A DNA stretch of 64,000 nt, taken from NCBI GenBank assembly GCA_025617745.1, contig CM046855.1, positions 41,797,663-41,861,662 of the forward strand. The letters are read 5' to 3'. Positions 1 through 11,554 of the stretch are shown here, piece by piece. Within the stretch, counting starts at the first letter, position 1, and each line of letters begins with the position of its first letter. The notes below the pieces were generated by a model. The model did not search any database. It was not told the DNA's origin and saw only the letters and a list, made by a program, of their open reading frames with translations. The translations under genes and the position numbers were made by a program. Source of the stretch: Heliocidaris erythrogramma. Lineage: Eukaryota; Echinodermata; Echinoidea; Camarodonta; Echinometridae.

Positions 1-528
1 GAAAATATGGGTTACAAATACAAGGTTCGCATGCCCTGTGCAAATTGAAGCGCAGTAAATCAAACGATTTATGGCTTCATCGAAAACTCGAGGGGGCTTT
101 TAAGCAAATGGAAATATACTAAACCAGAGTCGATAGAAAATATGATATGTGTATTTGAGTCTAAGCGTGGGCATGACAAAATATGTGCCATTATGTGCTG
201 AAGATATAGAGTAAGCTATGAGTCACCGTGTATCGAGGGGATACTGTAGGGAAGAAGTCTGGTCAGATCAAAGATGTGTACGCAGTTGTGTGTTTGTATG
301 AGAATCTGGAGATCTGGAGAGTCAACGGAAGTCATTTCTCAATAGTGACATCACCATGAAATATTCTTTTGAAACATTTTACCGAACATAATCATTATAT
401 TCGAAAAAATATATAGGGGGAGACAATGGAAGAGAAAATGAAGCACATGCAGGGAAAGGAGAGACAGATAAGAATACTGAAGAAGACAGGGATAGAGAGA
501 ACGGGAGAGAAGAGATGGCAGATGGAGA
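1..528. other. Non-coding sequence, no feature seen
   Basis: AT-rich single-copy-looking sequence with no plausible exon. The right edge grades into a purine-rich stretch. I see no coding frame with splice sites here. Confidence 0.5.
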
Positions 529-614
529 GACTGAGAGAGAGAGAGAGAGAGATGCGGAAATAGAGAGAGGGAGAGAGGGGAACAAGAGTGAAAGAGAAAG
601 AGAGAGAGAGAGAG
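529..614. repeat. (GA)n microsatellite
   Basis: Alternating GA runs broken by a few other bases. Open frames across it on both strands are only low-complexity Arg-Glu or Ser-Leu repeats and are not genes. Confidence 0.85.
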
Positions 615-734
615 CGATGTCGAACCGTGTGAGGGCTTGGTTAACATCTTCATACGATGGAGATCGCTCACGTGACCAAACCTTGGACCTATTTACGACA
701 TTGAATGGTGCCTCATTGAGCATAAAAAGTCAGC

Positions 735-1078
735 TTTTTCTTCTTCTTCTCCTCTTTCTTTTTCTTCCTCCTCCTCTTCTTCTTCCTCCTCTCCTTCTCC
801 TCCTTCTCCTTCTTCTTCTTCTTCTTCTTCTTCTTCTCTTCTTCTTCTTCTTCTTCTTCTTCTTCTTTCTTCTTCTTCTTCCTCTCTTCTTCTTTTTCTC
901 CTCCTCCTTCTTCTTCCTCCTCTCCTTCTCCTCCTTCTCCTTCTTCTTCTTCTTCTTCTTCTTTTCCTTCTTCTTCTTTTTCGTCTTCTCCTCCTCTTTC
1001 TTTTTCTTCTTCTTCCTCTTCTTCTTCTTGTTTTTCCTCCTCCTTCTTCTTCTTCCTCCTCTCCTTCTCCTCCTCCTC

Positions 1079-1109
<31 letters not shown>

Positions 1110-1131
1110 TCCCCCTCCTCCTCCTTCTTCT
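735..1131. repeat. Long (CTT)n/(CCT)n polypyrimidine tract
   Basis: About 400 bases of nearly pure pyrimidine on the plus strand, built from CTT with CCT interruptions. Blocks such as 'cctcctctccttctcctc' recur at about 130-base spacing, so there is a higher-order duplication on top of the trinucleotide. A mirror-like homopurine/homopyrimidine tract of this length can form triplex (H) DNA. Long Leu/Phe-rich and Arg/Lys-rich frames across it are repeat artefacts. Confidence 0.9.
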
Positions 1132-2027
1132 AGTAATCGTCAAAGGCCTAAGCAGCCCAGCACGAAGATGAACTAAGGATTGCAATCGGTGTGAGGAAGA
1201 GTAATGTGGTTTATTGATATACGGGCATAAGATCTGGAGTAGTGCCTATAGAAGCATTTAATGTTCTACATTATAATGTATGTAAAATTTATACCCATTT
1301 ATACAATTAGTGTGTTAAAACATCTGTAGACAAACCCTCTTTTTGTTCCATTGCTTCGTCCATCACTGGTCATTTGTCCAGTTCAACTGTCCGAGTATTG
1401 TAGGGTGAATCATTCCATATAATGATACTGATCAAAGCAGGTTAGAATGATAAAGCAAACCTTGTCTTAAATTTGCTTTGTCCAATTTATTTATAGACAT
1501 CTTCAGATCACTTAATTTGTTGCTGTAAGAAGGTCCTTTGTTAATGCAAACGTCCAGCGACATGCACAATGACATTCGCATTTTTTTCAAGCTCACAAGA
1601 CGAGGACAATACGAGAATGGGATAATAAAAATAAAAGATGAGTCATCGAAAAAGATCTACTGATCTTTATCAAATCCAAGAAATGCATTCTTTGAAAAGA
1701 AGAGTTCGCCTGCTCCATGCAGGAAGGGGCACTTTCTTGTTTGCTTCATCTTTAGAACGTCCGCATCCATTATCAAGAGGGGAAGATGTACCGCTATTGT
1801 GGCATTCATCAGATTTCCCCTATTTCTGTCAATTCACATTTTCTTCTTGTCTTCGCCTCGTTTCGTCTTGCTTTATTGAAACCTTTTCAACTTGATCGCG
1901 TCAACCTTGGAGGTATGGAGGCGCAGAACTGGAGGAAAGGGCGGCTATACAGGGGGTGATATGGGGACATTTACCCCTTTCCTATAGCATGTGATTCAAA
2001 TATGATATCAATGGAGTATAAGTATAA
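1132..2027. other. Non-coding sequence, nothing recognised
   Basis: No repeat family or exon stands out. A frame of 85 codons at 1638-1895 (plus) has an ATG but no recognisable domain and no supporting splice sites, so I do not call it a gene. Confidence 0.4.
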
Positions 2028-2217
2028 ATTGTAAGTGTGAGCGTGAGTGCGAGTGTGAGCGTGAGTGTGAGTGTAAGTGTAAGTATAAGTATAAGTATAA
2101 GTATAAGTAAGTATACATATAAGTGTAAGTGTAAGTACAAGTGTAAGTGTAAGTATAAGTATAAGTACAAAAATAAGTATATGTATAGGTATAGGTATAG
2201 GTAAAAGTATAGGCATG
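2028..2217. repeat. Hexamer array (GTRAGT/ATAAGT)n
   Basis: A degenerate hexanucleotide array about 190 bases long. Its units are GTGAGT, GTAAGT, ATAAGT and, at the right end, ATAGGT. About eleven units on the plus strand match GTRAGT exactly, the ideal metazoan 5' splice-site hexamer. The frames read across it on the minus strand (Thr-Tyr and Leu-Ile repeats) are artefacts. Confidence 0.85.
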
Positions 2218-2418
2218 ATTAGTATAGGTATGATTATAAGTATGGAAATAAGTATTATAGCATTTATTGTCCATATAGGAAATTATTCTTCCATTAGTTA
2301 TGCAAAGCAATTCCATCAATTGTACGAACATTGGTTTAATGGGATTTTTTTGGACAGGAAATAGTTTTTCCAAATTTCCTATGATAAATTAAACATAATT
2401 ATCACAATATAGCACAAT

Positions 2419-2743
2419 ATTAAAGGGAGCGACAACTTGCAATCTATGGGCGCTTTTACAGTTGGCTGCTCCTTTCTCTGGATCAAAGTTCAAAGCGACT
2501 TCAATTTATCGTGCGCAGCTAATAAAAGTTCGCACATTGACCCAAATTTGAGTAAACAAGATCGCGCGTTCTTTATTCCAGTATTTGAATCTCATTGGTC
2601 GGTTGCGTATGGAGGGATTCGAGTTAACGATCGCGCGAGGAATCCTTCGGTATAGCGCACGATTGGACCTGATTGTATCCGAATTTCCCCGAGTCAGGCC
2701 AACTGGTCAGGCCCATGGATTACGACTTGCCACTCCCTTTAAT
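2419..2743. mobile_element. Inverted-repeat element flanked by TTAA (MITE)
   Basis: The two ends are inverted copies of each other over about 30 bases: the left end runs 'agggagcgacaacttgc', and the reverse complement of the right end runs 'agggagtggcaagtcg'. Both are bounded by TTAA (2420-2423 and 2739-2742). The interior of about 320 bases has no transposase. A TTAA target is characteristic of piggyBac-type elements, so a non-autonomous element of that kind is the simplest reading, although the terminal bases are not the classical CCC. The interior is richer in CpG than its surroundings. Confidence 0.7.
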
Positions 2744-4680
2744 GTAAGACTAAAAATTTACGTCGGCAATTGAGACATGACAGGTGAAAAGTTGTCCAGA
2801 TGTTTTTCTTTTTTAGTGCATTTGCTAATTTATGTTGTTCAACTTTAATGTTAACTTTTGACATAATAATAGTTATCTGTAAACAAAATAACAGAAAACG
2901 TAATATTATATCCGTATTGTAAAATAGAATCACAGCCTTTTTGTTGACATCCAACTAAGGAATGTGGAGTAAATATATATATTGATGTACATAACAACAA
3001 TAATCAAATATCAGAACTTTCGTATTTTTACTTATATCATGATTCCCTTTCAGAAAATTGGAAAATGTCTGATCCTTTTGTGTTGTTTGTTCAAATAAAT
3101 AACAAGAAAATGTAAAGTTATGTTTTATTTTCTTTATATAATCTAATCGGATTATGGGCTGTTTGAAGAAAACAGGACTTTTAATGGAAAAGATACACTT
3201 CGATAAAGTTGCTGTTAGAAAACCCGAAGCTCAGATCTCGACAATCCAATGAAAACATTAAAGTGCATAAGATGAGGCGTCGCCGATATACAAATTAAAC
3301 ATTAGCCAAGACACGCGGCTATATTACTGCAAACATTTCTACTCGCTTGGGAAATTTGGAATTTGATTTCGCTGGCATATCTTGGCAAGGCGTCTCCATT
3401 CATTATGCTTATGGGTATACGAATGAATGACTACAGTGAAGATCGCCTCACATGCACCGACTAAAAATGACTAAATCATTTGAAGCTAATTCTACAACGG
3501 CGTCTTAGCCGGGGAGCAATGATTTACGCTATCGCGAATGCGTCGTCTGTTTTTTCTTTGATCGGAATATGCATGTAATCAACCATGGGAATTATGACAA
3601 TTCATTTTTTCTGTGTCATAATGTGCATAAAGAAGGCTAGACCGGGATATTGATATAGGAGGCAAAACAATCTTGCGCACTAAAGGATCACATTCCCCCC
3701 TAAATTGTAAGTTTACTCACGTCGTTAAACCGTTAGTGGCGGGCGATCATTTTTACTCAGAAGTACTTTCCTTAATCACCCAAAAATGGGTCAAAATCTA
3801 AAAAAAATAAGACGGCGGTTATTGTCCTCAAACAGTTTCTTTTTTCTTTCTTTTTTTCACTGTAGTTTCTAAAAGTTTATATTTACTCTTTGAATACATC
3901 CTGCAATATATGACGAGTATATATCATGGTATATTCTGAGTATTTTAATAATTATAACATCAGAATATAATTTATCACAATCGTTATTTGAAATTCGTTC
4001 ACCTTAAATCTGGATATACAACAAATGAAACAAAAATCACTCTTTTTAATTTGAATTTTAAAAGAGCGTGAAGAAAATAATTCTTCATATTTCATCCGAT
4101 TTAATGCTATTGGCATTAACACCATGAATAAATGATTCAATATTGGACACAATCATGCACCCCCTCCCCCAAAAATTATCAATACTCCAAACAAGTTTTT
4201 CGATGGGTTGAAAAAACATCTTCGAATTCAACATCAAGTATTATTGTGAATATACCCTGAGGGACAGAGGGTTAACTTTGCCTGTTAAATCAGGGTTCCA
4301 CAACATTCTAAGAGTAGTATTCGGTTGAATTACATGTACAATACATAATAATCAAATAAGTTAACTTAATCAGTACATCTCACCAATACGACAATCTCTA
4401 TTATATTTTTATAGAGGTTTTTTTTTCAAATCTTACTTCTTCATCACATCGATACGCCAATCTATATGTTCTTTAGAGAGAGCATAAAAATGTCTTCAAA
4501 CCTCACTTCATACGATGCGATTACATTATGTTCATCAAACTGAGTCTGTATCCAACCTTATTCTAATCCGATTGTGGATACGTGTCGAAAAATAATGGGT
4601 ATAATTACCGGACTCGTGTCATGTTCCCACACTTTTCCCATTTCATCTTATACTATAGCATGCGAAGGAAGGATAACAAT
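2744..4680. other. Non-coding AT-rich sequence
   Basis: No exon, RNA gene or clear repeat recognised. It includes short homopolymer runs (T at 3838-3857) and scattered AT-rich words only. Confidence 0.4.
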
Positions 4681-4681
4681 G

Positions 4682-4812
4682 TCACATCCCCGGTCACACT
4701 AACGAGACCCACACACCACCAAACCGACAACAGACCGAACAAACAATTATATTATACCCCGAAGATGCGGTTGGTTTGGGGTCGGTGTACCTGAATCGGT
4801 TCGGTGATGTGA
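4682..4812. mobile_element. Hairpin repeat related to the 127-bp array unit
   Basis: The ends pair as inverted repeats: 'cacatccccgg' at the left against 'cacatcaccga' from the reverse complement of the right. The interior holds 'aaccgacaacagaccgaac' followed by GTCGGT/CGGTT words in the complementary sense. The 'gacaacagaccgaac' core is shared with every unit of the tandem array at 6301-7304, so this is a solitary, diverged member of the same family. No coding capacity is visible. Confidence 0.6.
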
Positions 4813-6300
4813 TTAAGGTATGGGGTATATTGCATAATATGGTATTTAAAGAACACCTCACTAAGGTGAAGGCGTGTGTAAGTAAATAATTAGATAAAAT
4901 ATGTAAATAAATAAAAAAGCACGAGACACTGTGAACAAATTGGTATATTAAAGTGATTTTCTCAAGTTATTATACCCCATCTCTTGCTAAATTTTTTTTT
5001 TTTTTTGGGGGGGGGGATTATGTACTTGTTCAACCATCAGTCGACAAGACATGAACCGTTCAAAACATAAATTACTACATTACTTTCAATATTATCTTGA
5101 TGACAATTTTGAAATGCCATTGTCTATCTATAGATATAAAAAATTGACTTTTTAATACTCCCACCCCGAAAAAGGTAAAAGAAAAAAAGGGCCAATAGGA
5201 AGGCTACTGTCATCATGTATCTTTCAATCTTTCAATGTTAACTATTTCTAAATCTTGCCGATAATTAGCACTGTTTTGTGTAAATCTGGCGTCCGATCTC
5301 GTCTTGAATCTAATAATTTCGAATACTCGAAATAAAATCAAGGAAATGCATGTTCTGTCTTCCTCCCTTTCTCTTAATTTATCTCTCTATACGCTCTCTC
5401 TCTCTCTCTCTTAAAAAATCCCTGAAAAGTACGAGACACTGGCTGACATCCAGGTAGGCGTGTAATTCGAATGTATAAATTTGTACGTCTACGAAATCCG
5501 ATGGTTGTCAATTGGCCTTCTCGTATATAGATAAGTCTGAAAATACAATGGATGCGACATGCACTTTTCTTCGAAGAAGGCGTTCACATGCATGGACAGG
5601 AATACTAATACACATGCGCAGTGGTGGATCCAAGATTCTCTTCCCGTGCCCCCCCCCCCCCCCCTATCCGCTAATGCCCATGCGTATCACGACGGTAATC
5701 TTGAGTTCTGGTAATGACCGCACATAAATTCTCACACAATCGAATGAAATTTGCGTCATATGTTCAAGACAACAAATGATAATATATATGTTATTATATT
5801 TGTGAGTACGTCAACAACATGATAATAATATATATTGTTATATTTTGTATGAATTGTATAAAAAGTGAGTAATGGGGGGAAAAGAAATGAAAATAGACTT
5901 GTGTATGCTTTTCAGTGAATTTTACTTCCAGCATGTATTCGTTTTTTGTGTGTTTACATACTCCACTAAATCATTCAGAATGATTATGCCAGTCTCTCTC
6001 AAAGTGTAACTCCATTTCCAAAACTCTTCACAGTCTAATTCCTTCTGCAAGGTCAAGAAATAGCGTCGTTTCTTTTTTCTGTCCAATAAAAATTTAAACA
6101 GAATCTTGCATGTATACGCGTACCCCCAAAATACGGGATAAGGTTAAAGCACTAGATTTAGACTACGATAAGGAGATGCGCCTACTTTATCAGGTCAATT
6201 GTCTAGATTTGAAGTTTAAGTGAAAGGAGCAACGATTCGCCCCTGTGACTGCAAGCAGCGCTCCCCATTATACCCCACACAGCTGTAACCTTTATAACAT
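4813..6300. other. Non-coding with short simple repeats
   Basis: It contains a poly-T/poly-G junction near 4990-5017, a (CT)n run at 5393-5411, a poly-C run at 5649-5664, and two similar AT-rich words around 5778 and 5820. No gene is supported. Confidence 0.45.
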
Positions 6301-7304
6301 CCCAGTCACACCAACACTAGACCGAAAACAGACCGAACAAAAGATTACATTACCTTGAATGGCTAGGAATCGGTTGGTTCAGAGTCGGTTTGGAGTCGGT
6401 GTGGCAGTGTGAGTGATACCCCAGTCACATCTACGAGACTGATACCAGACCGACAACAGACCGAACAAAAGATTACATTACCTTGAATGGCTAGGAATCG
6501 GTTGGTTCAGAGTCGGTTTGGAGTCGGTGTGGCGGTGTGAGTGATACCCCAGTCACATCTACGAGACTGATACCAGACCGACAACAGACCGAACAAAAAA
6601 TTACATTACCTTGAATGGCTAGGAATCGGTTGGTTCAGAGTCGGTTTGGAGTCGGTGTGGCGGTGTGAGTGATACCCAGTCACATCTACGAGACTGATAC
6701 CAGACCGACAACAGACCGAAGAAAAGATTACATTACCTTGAATGGCTAGGAATCGGTTGGTTCAGAGTCGGTTTGGAGTCGGTGTGGCGGTGTGAGTGAT
6801 ACCCAGTCACATCTACGAGACTGATACCAGACCGACAACAGACCGAACAAAAGATTACATTACCTTGAATGGCTAGGAATCGGTTGGTTCAGAGTCGGTT
6901 TGGAGTCGGTGTGGCAGTGTGAGTGATACCCAGTCACATCTACGAGACTGATACCAGACCGACAACAGACCGAACAAAAAATTACATTACTTTGAATGGC
7001 TAGGAATCGTTTGGTTCAGAGTCGGTTTGGAGTCGGTGTGGCAGTGTGAGTGATACCCAGTCACATCTACGAGACTGATACCAGACCGACAACAGACCGA
7101 ACAAAAGATTACATTACCTTGAATGGCTAGGAATCGGTTGGTTCAGAGTCGGTTTGGAGTCGGTGTGGCGGTGTGAGTGATACCCCAGTCACATCTACGA
7201 GACTGATACCAGACCGACAACAGACCGAACAAAAGATTACATTACCTTGAATGGCTAGGAATCGGTTGGTTCAGAGTCGGTTTGAGTTGTTATTGCGGTG
7301 TGAC
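6301..7304. repeat. Tandem array of eight 127-bp units
   Basis: Units begin ('ccagtcacat' or variant) at about 6302, 6421, 6549, 6676, 6803, 6930, 7057 and 7185, giving a period of 127-128 bases; the first unit is shorter (119). Units differ by only a few substitutions (cagtg/cggtg, aaaag/aaaaa), so the array expanded recently. Each unit is itself an imperfect hairpin: its left half carries repeated 'gaccgac/gaccgaac' words and its right half carries 'cggttgg', 'gtcggtttgg' and 'gtcggtgtgg', which pair with them. The unit resembles the solitary element at 4682-4812. Non-coding. Confidence 0.92.
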
Positions 7305-7627
7305 AGGTATAACGCGAGTGAAGCAGGGAACATGTCGGATAGCAACAGTTTTCGATCTAACCTAGATTTACTAAGTGCATGCTGGATATGACATTTCGGG
7401 GAGAATTGCACTCTATCAGGAAAGGAAAAAAAAAAGCTTGATGGGATAGGATTCAGACGACATTACTTTTCTGCTAGATCTTCTTTATATTATAATTTTC
7501 ATTTCTTGAGCTCCTATATGTTGGGTTCACCTGTTTATCATTTCCTATAGATTTATGTTGAAACATATTGCTTTATTAAATCCCAATGAACAGATATTTT
7601 CCATTTTCCAGAATTAAATAATTCTAA

Positions 7628-7755
7628 GAAATAAGCCAAGTATCAGCTTTCATGGGTTATCCTGTCAAGTCATATGTTTCTTGCTTCTCTTTCTCCTTTC
7701 TTATCTATAATGAGATGGATTAGCATCAAAACTGACAAATCAAATCAAATTGCAT
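7628..7755 (+). mobile_element. LINE 3'-end remnant
   Basis: The words 'gaaataagcca', 'agctttcatgggttatcc' and 'tgtca' match in order the 3' untranslated end of the LINE at 21153-22320. The segment ends in a 'caaatcaaatcaaat' tail of the kind left by target-primed reverse transcription. No reverse transcriptase sequence remains. Confidence 0.6.
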
Positions 7756-8821
7756 CAATTATTGTCACATGGAAATTGGCAGTAAGCGGACTTGTTTCTT
7801 ATAATTATTATAGTGTGTTGATAACCACACTGGACATTGCAGTCGAACAAGGCATAGTAAACATACAGGCCTACCATCATTTCTGTGAAGGACTGGTGTC
7901 ACGTGTCTTGTATGAGTTTATTCACCTACACATGTAATTTCATATTTTGAATATCAGGTCATAGGAGAGTGCTCGTTGCCGTCACTTTGGCTCGAAATGA
8001 ATTCAGCAAACACTTTGTCTAGACACTCCGAGACCTTCAAAATATGCCTGTGGATTGCTTGCCCATAATCAGTAACGCTTCTGCTTAACTTAACCTCTTC
8101 AGTACTAGGGTAACATTAACACTGTCAATTCAACTTTGAACGAAATTCCTTTCATTTTCAAAGGAGCGTCACAATGTTGAACGAATTTCGAGTGAAATAA
8201 TTTGGACACAAAAGAAGTTTTTCCATTCCCTGTCATAAAACTTACCCCTTTTTGTGTCTGTTATTTATTTTGTGTGTGTATGTGTGTGGGTGTAGGTGTG
8301 TGTTTGTAGACTTAATTCTGCCATATCTGCTTTTCCGTCTAATTCTATTGTTATATTAACCTAAAACTTGCGTGACGTTATCCTAAATTATCATAATAAT
8401 CTTTTCTCAAATGTCGTTATACCAAAGCAGATATTGAAAGATTTAATCTCTGTGTATAATCTATAAGAGGCCACTGACATATATGCACAGTATACCCACT
8501 GACATAATGAACAGTACCCGTCCCTGTTTCCTTAACGCTGTTGATATCAGGATCAGCTGTTGACTACATCTGGAGTCTCGGCGTGTTTTTAGAGGGTCAT
8601 AAACGGTCTCAATCTACTCCCAAAGTCATTAATAACTAAAGAGCATCGCAAGAAGGGGTTGAGGGGACAACCTCCATTCATTCATTCCACGGTTTTCTTA
8701 GTTTAGCTTTGTTTTGTTATTGTTTTATTGAAGGAAAGACGCTATTTTTTCTCAGGAAAGTAAAACTACTATAGATATTCCTTCCCCCTTTTTAAAGCAA
8801 AAACAGAAGTATAGTGGTCTC
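7756..8821. other. Non-coding, with a (GT)n run
   Basis: A GT-rich run lies at 8269-8303. Otherwise I see nothing that supports a gene or a known repeat. Confidence 0.4.
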
Positions 8822-9110
8822 ATGTAATGGATAAGTCACCGTGTTGTGGATCATAATGATTCGCGATTCGAGTCACAGCCGCGACGCGAACGTCACTTGA
8901 CACGAAATTATAAAATTTGTCGTTCTCCATCCGAGATTGGGAGATTTATACTTGGGAAAGAAAATCTTTGAATGCATTCAGTGCATTTGGGCAGCTTGGC
9001 TAAAGCTACGGTAAAACTCAAAGCAGTTCTTTGGAGGCGCCATGGTAATTGCCTTAGGCATCAGTTGGGATGTACACACTATAAATGCAGCTATTATCAT
9101 TATCAAATAC
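8822..9110 (+). mobile_element. Degenerate tRNA-derived SINE
   Basis: The head has an A-box-like start ('atggataagtcaccgtg') and a B-box-like 'gattcgagtc' about 30 bases later, as in Pol III promoters of tRNA-derived SINEs. The right end, 'ctataaatgcagctattatcattatc', has the LINE-like tail shared with other elements in this window. It is diverged and probably inactive. Confidence 0.5.
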
Positions 9111-9576
9111 ACATATTGATGATTTTGATTATTACCTTACATTTGCTTGTTGTCAAATTGTAGTCTACCTGTCGGTGAATTCGGTCTGACCCCCCCCCCC
9201 CCGCCCCTTCAAAATGTTTCAGTGCCGCCCATGTAACAACCCTTCTACAGCCACTTAGGCAAGTTAGACTTGGCAGCCAAAGTATGCACATGTGGGAAAA
9301 TGCTACAAATTGGTGTATCGCGAGCAGACAACTGATATACAGGCTTGATATATGATACATTCATACCAATATTGAATACTGAGTGAGGTTGCTGAATGGC
9401 TTAAATGCTTGGAATGAGAAGAGATTAAGTTTCGTGACCGGTGGGAAGTTTTCCGTAGCGTATCAAACCTCGGACTACTGAGATTATCATTCAAGCAAAT
9501 CTTGAGCTTTGGTAATAGATTTGCATTTCTAGAATTTCTGGTTTGAATTGATTCTGATCTGTTTTTCACTTAGTAG

Positions 9577-9692
9577 ATATTTTTTAATGGTTTATTTTTT
9601 GTGGGTTTTTGTGTTTGTGTTTGTTGTTTTGTTTTTTGTTTTTTTGTTTGTTTTTGTGTTTTTTTTTTTTTTTTCGGGGGGGGGGGGGGGTT
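9577..9692. repeat. T/G-rich tract with poly-G run
   Basis: A (GTTTTT)-type tract leads into about 17 T, then one C, then about 14 G. On the minus strand this is a C-run followed by an A-rich stretch. It is a low-complexity region. Confidence 0.8.
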
Positions 9693-10265
9693 ACCACTAA
9701 ACATGAATTACCTAATAACCTAACTATAAACGCACCTATACTGAAAGTCATTCACAAATCACATCGATTCCCAAATATGTGATGAGACTGAGAGCGTGCT
9801 AATGCTCGTGGTGTAATTTTTGTTTGCTCATTCCTCAGCCATTTTCTACCAAAATCGTTGGCAGATATCATTTATTTGTAATCTTGAACATTCAGAGAAA
9901 ATTTTATTTCATTCTGTGATAATTCGTTTTCTGTTATTACCAGAACCTAAATTTATCTTTGTTGTCCTTTCACAAAAATAGCGATCTTGTTTATTTCGTG
10001 GATTTTTCCGTCTCTATATAATTCATGTTATGAATCCATCCCTCAATCCTTTGAGCAAATCCCCTTTTTACCTCACGTGTTATCAATCTCAGAGGTCTTA
10101 GTCTCAACGTAGTGGACATCACATGTCATTTCATATGGCCTTTTACCCATGAAATAAAGTCGTCAACAATGATATGAAACTATGCATAAATGCCCTTATA
10201 TATTCTTATAAAGAAAAGAAGATTTTCGTCTGCAAGTCTGTGATCAAATGAGACACTAATCTGAT
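9693..10265. other. Non-coding upstream of a small ORF
   Basis: No repeat or exon seen. 'tataaag' at about 10208 is a possible TATA-like word lying about 55 bases before the ATG at 10266; this spacing alone is weak evidence of a promoter. Confidence 0.3.
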
Positions 10266-10520
10266 ATGGACGAGTATTTGTCTTCGCGATTCAACCCTTC
10301 TTTGGAAAATAGCTCATTTGGAAATAACTGTTCTTGTGCGACAACTATTTATTCTCATGTTATTGCGGCTATTTCGTGTGAGGAGAAAAACGACTGCGGA
10401 TTTAACCACGGTTTTGTGTTTTGTATTTACCATTTTGATTACAACAATGCTAGGATTAATCATAGGCACTACTTACGCTTTTATGTATTCAGATGGATAA
10501 GTAAAAAAAAACAGCGCTAA
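10266..10520 (+). CDS. Possible small ORF or decayed exon, overlapping frames
   Basis: Two overlapping open frames occupy this stretch. One starts with ATG at 10266 and gives 84 residues with a polar N-terminus (MDEYLSSRFNPSLENSS). The other, open at least from about 10264 to its stop at 10500, ends with a strongly hydrophobic segment (LTTVLCFVFTILITTMLGLI) preceded by a basic RVRRK patch, as in a single transmembrane helix with a cytoplasmic positive side. Neither matches a family I can name. The two frames together could reflect one gene broken by a frameshift, or chance. A role as a membrane protein is an inference from hydrophobicity only. Confidence 0.2.
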   Translation: MDEYLSSRFNPSLENSSFGNNCSCATTIYSHVIAAISCEEKNDCGFNHGFVFCIYHFDYNNARINHRHYLRFYVFRWISKKKQR

Positions 10521-11336
10521 CAATGGATAGATGTACACCCTCCCCCCTCCTCTTCACGTTCCCTATAATGGCCCCTCGTAAATCTGCGCTTGGGCAATTT
10601 TCGCCTACTTCACGAAAAGTACAAAACTACTGGGCGACGGGGTGAGACCCATTTCACCTTGTTACATGTACAACGAGACAAGCCAGATGATACACTTAAA
10701 AAACTTCTTAAATTCTCTTCTGTCGTATAAAAAGCAATATTAATAGCGTGAAAGAACGATTGCAACTGGTAAAGTGGTAGATTAGTGGGGACAACTGAAG
10801 TAGCGCATTTGAGACAATGTCTATGCTCACCAGGATAAACATTTGACTTTTATTGAGGGAAGATCGGTTTTTACTTGTATTAACATCCTTGAGCACAGTA
10901 CGAATAACAGACCTACACATAAAACAAAAACTTAATGTGTCGCAAACTGTTGAAACTTGGTCGTCTTGAGATTTTGACGTCCAAGTACTTGATAAAACCG
11001 GGAAATAAAATGCCTATTCCGTGATTGACAACGATCCAGCATTTGGTCAATATTGGCCTATTCCTGTTTTTCGTTCCCCCTATTATGTTGCACAGCAAAT
11101 AAACACAATAGAGGGATGAAATAAACGATTTAAATAGAATACTTTCTCTTGCCGTTAGTAATTACTGAAGACATCAACGATCGAGTAACCCACAAACTTT
11201 TATTCTTGAACCCATCACAAAATAATGGATAGATCGTTTATCATTTTAGTGGCTATACATATCAAAATAAGAGTCTACGCCAGTAATTTCACAAAGAAGA
11301 TTGGACAATCGTAATGATTTTGGTTGGGATCTGAAG
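10521..11336. other. Non-coding sequence, nothing recognised
   Basis: No exon or repeat family identified by eye. Confidence 0.35.
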
Positions 11337-11553
11337 GAAAATACAGAAGGGAGGGAGAAAGAGAGAGAGAGAGAGAGAGGGGGGAAGCAACTTGCAAAAT
11401 GCTTCAAAGGGGTAGGGAGAGGGGAGGAGAGAAAGGACAAAGCGGAGGAGGAGAGGAGAGGAGGCAGATGGTGAGGAGAAGAGATAGACAAAGAAAGAGG
11501 AAGAAAGAACAGAGGGGGAGGGGGAGAGGTGAAGGGGAGAGGGGAGGGGCAGA
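11337..11553. repeat. GA-rich low-complexity tract
   Basis: About 215 bases of mostly purine (GA, GGA, AGG words). Frames across it on both strands are artefacts of composition. Confidence 0.85.
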
Positions 11554-11554
11554 T

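Noticed and set aside
515-1185. Long open frames on both strands across the CTT tract
   Set aside because: They encode only Leu/Phe or Arg/Lys/Glu runs produced by the repeat itself; no coding signal.
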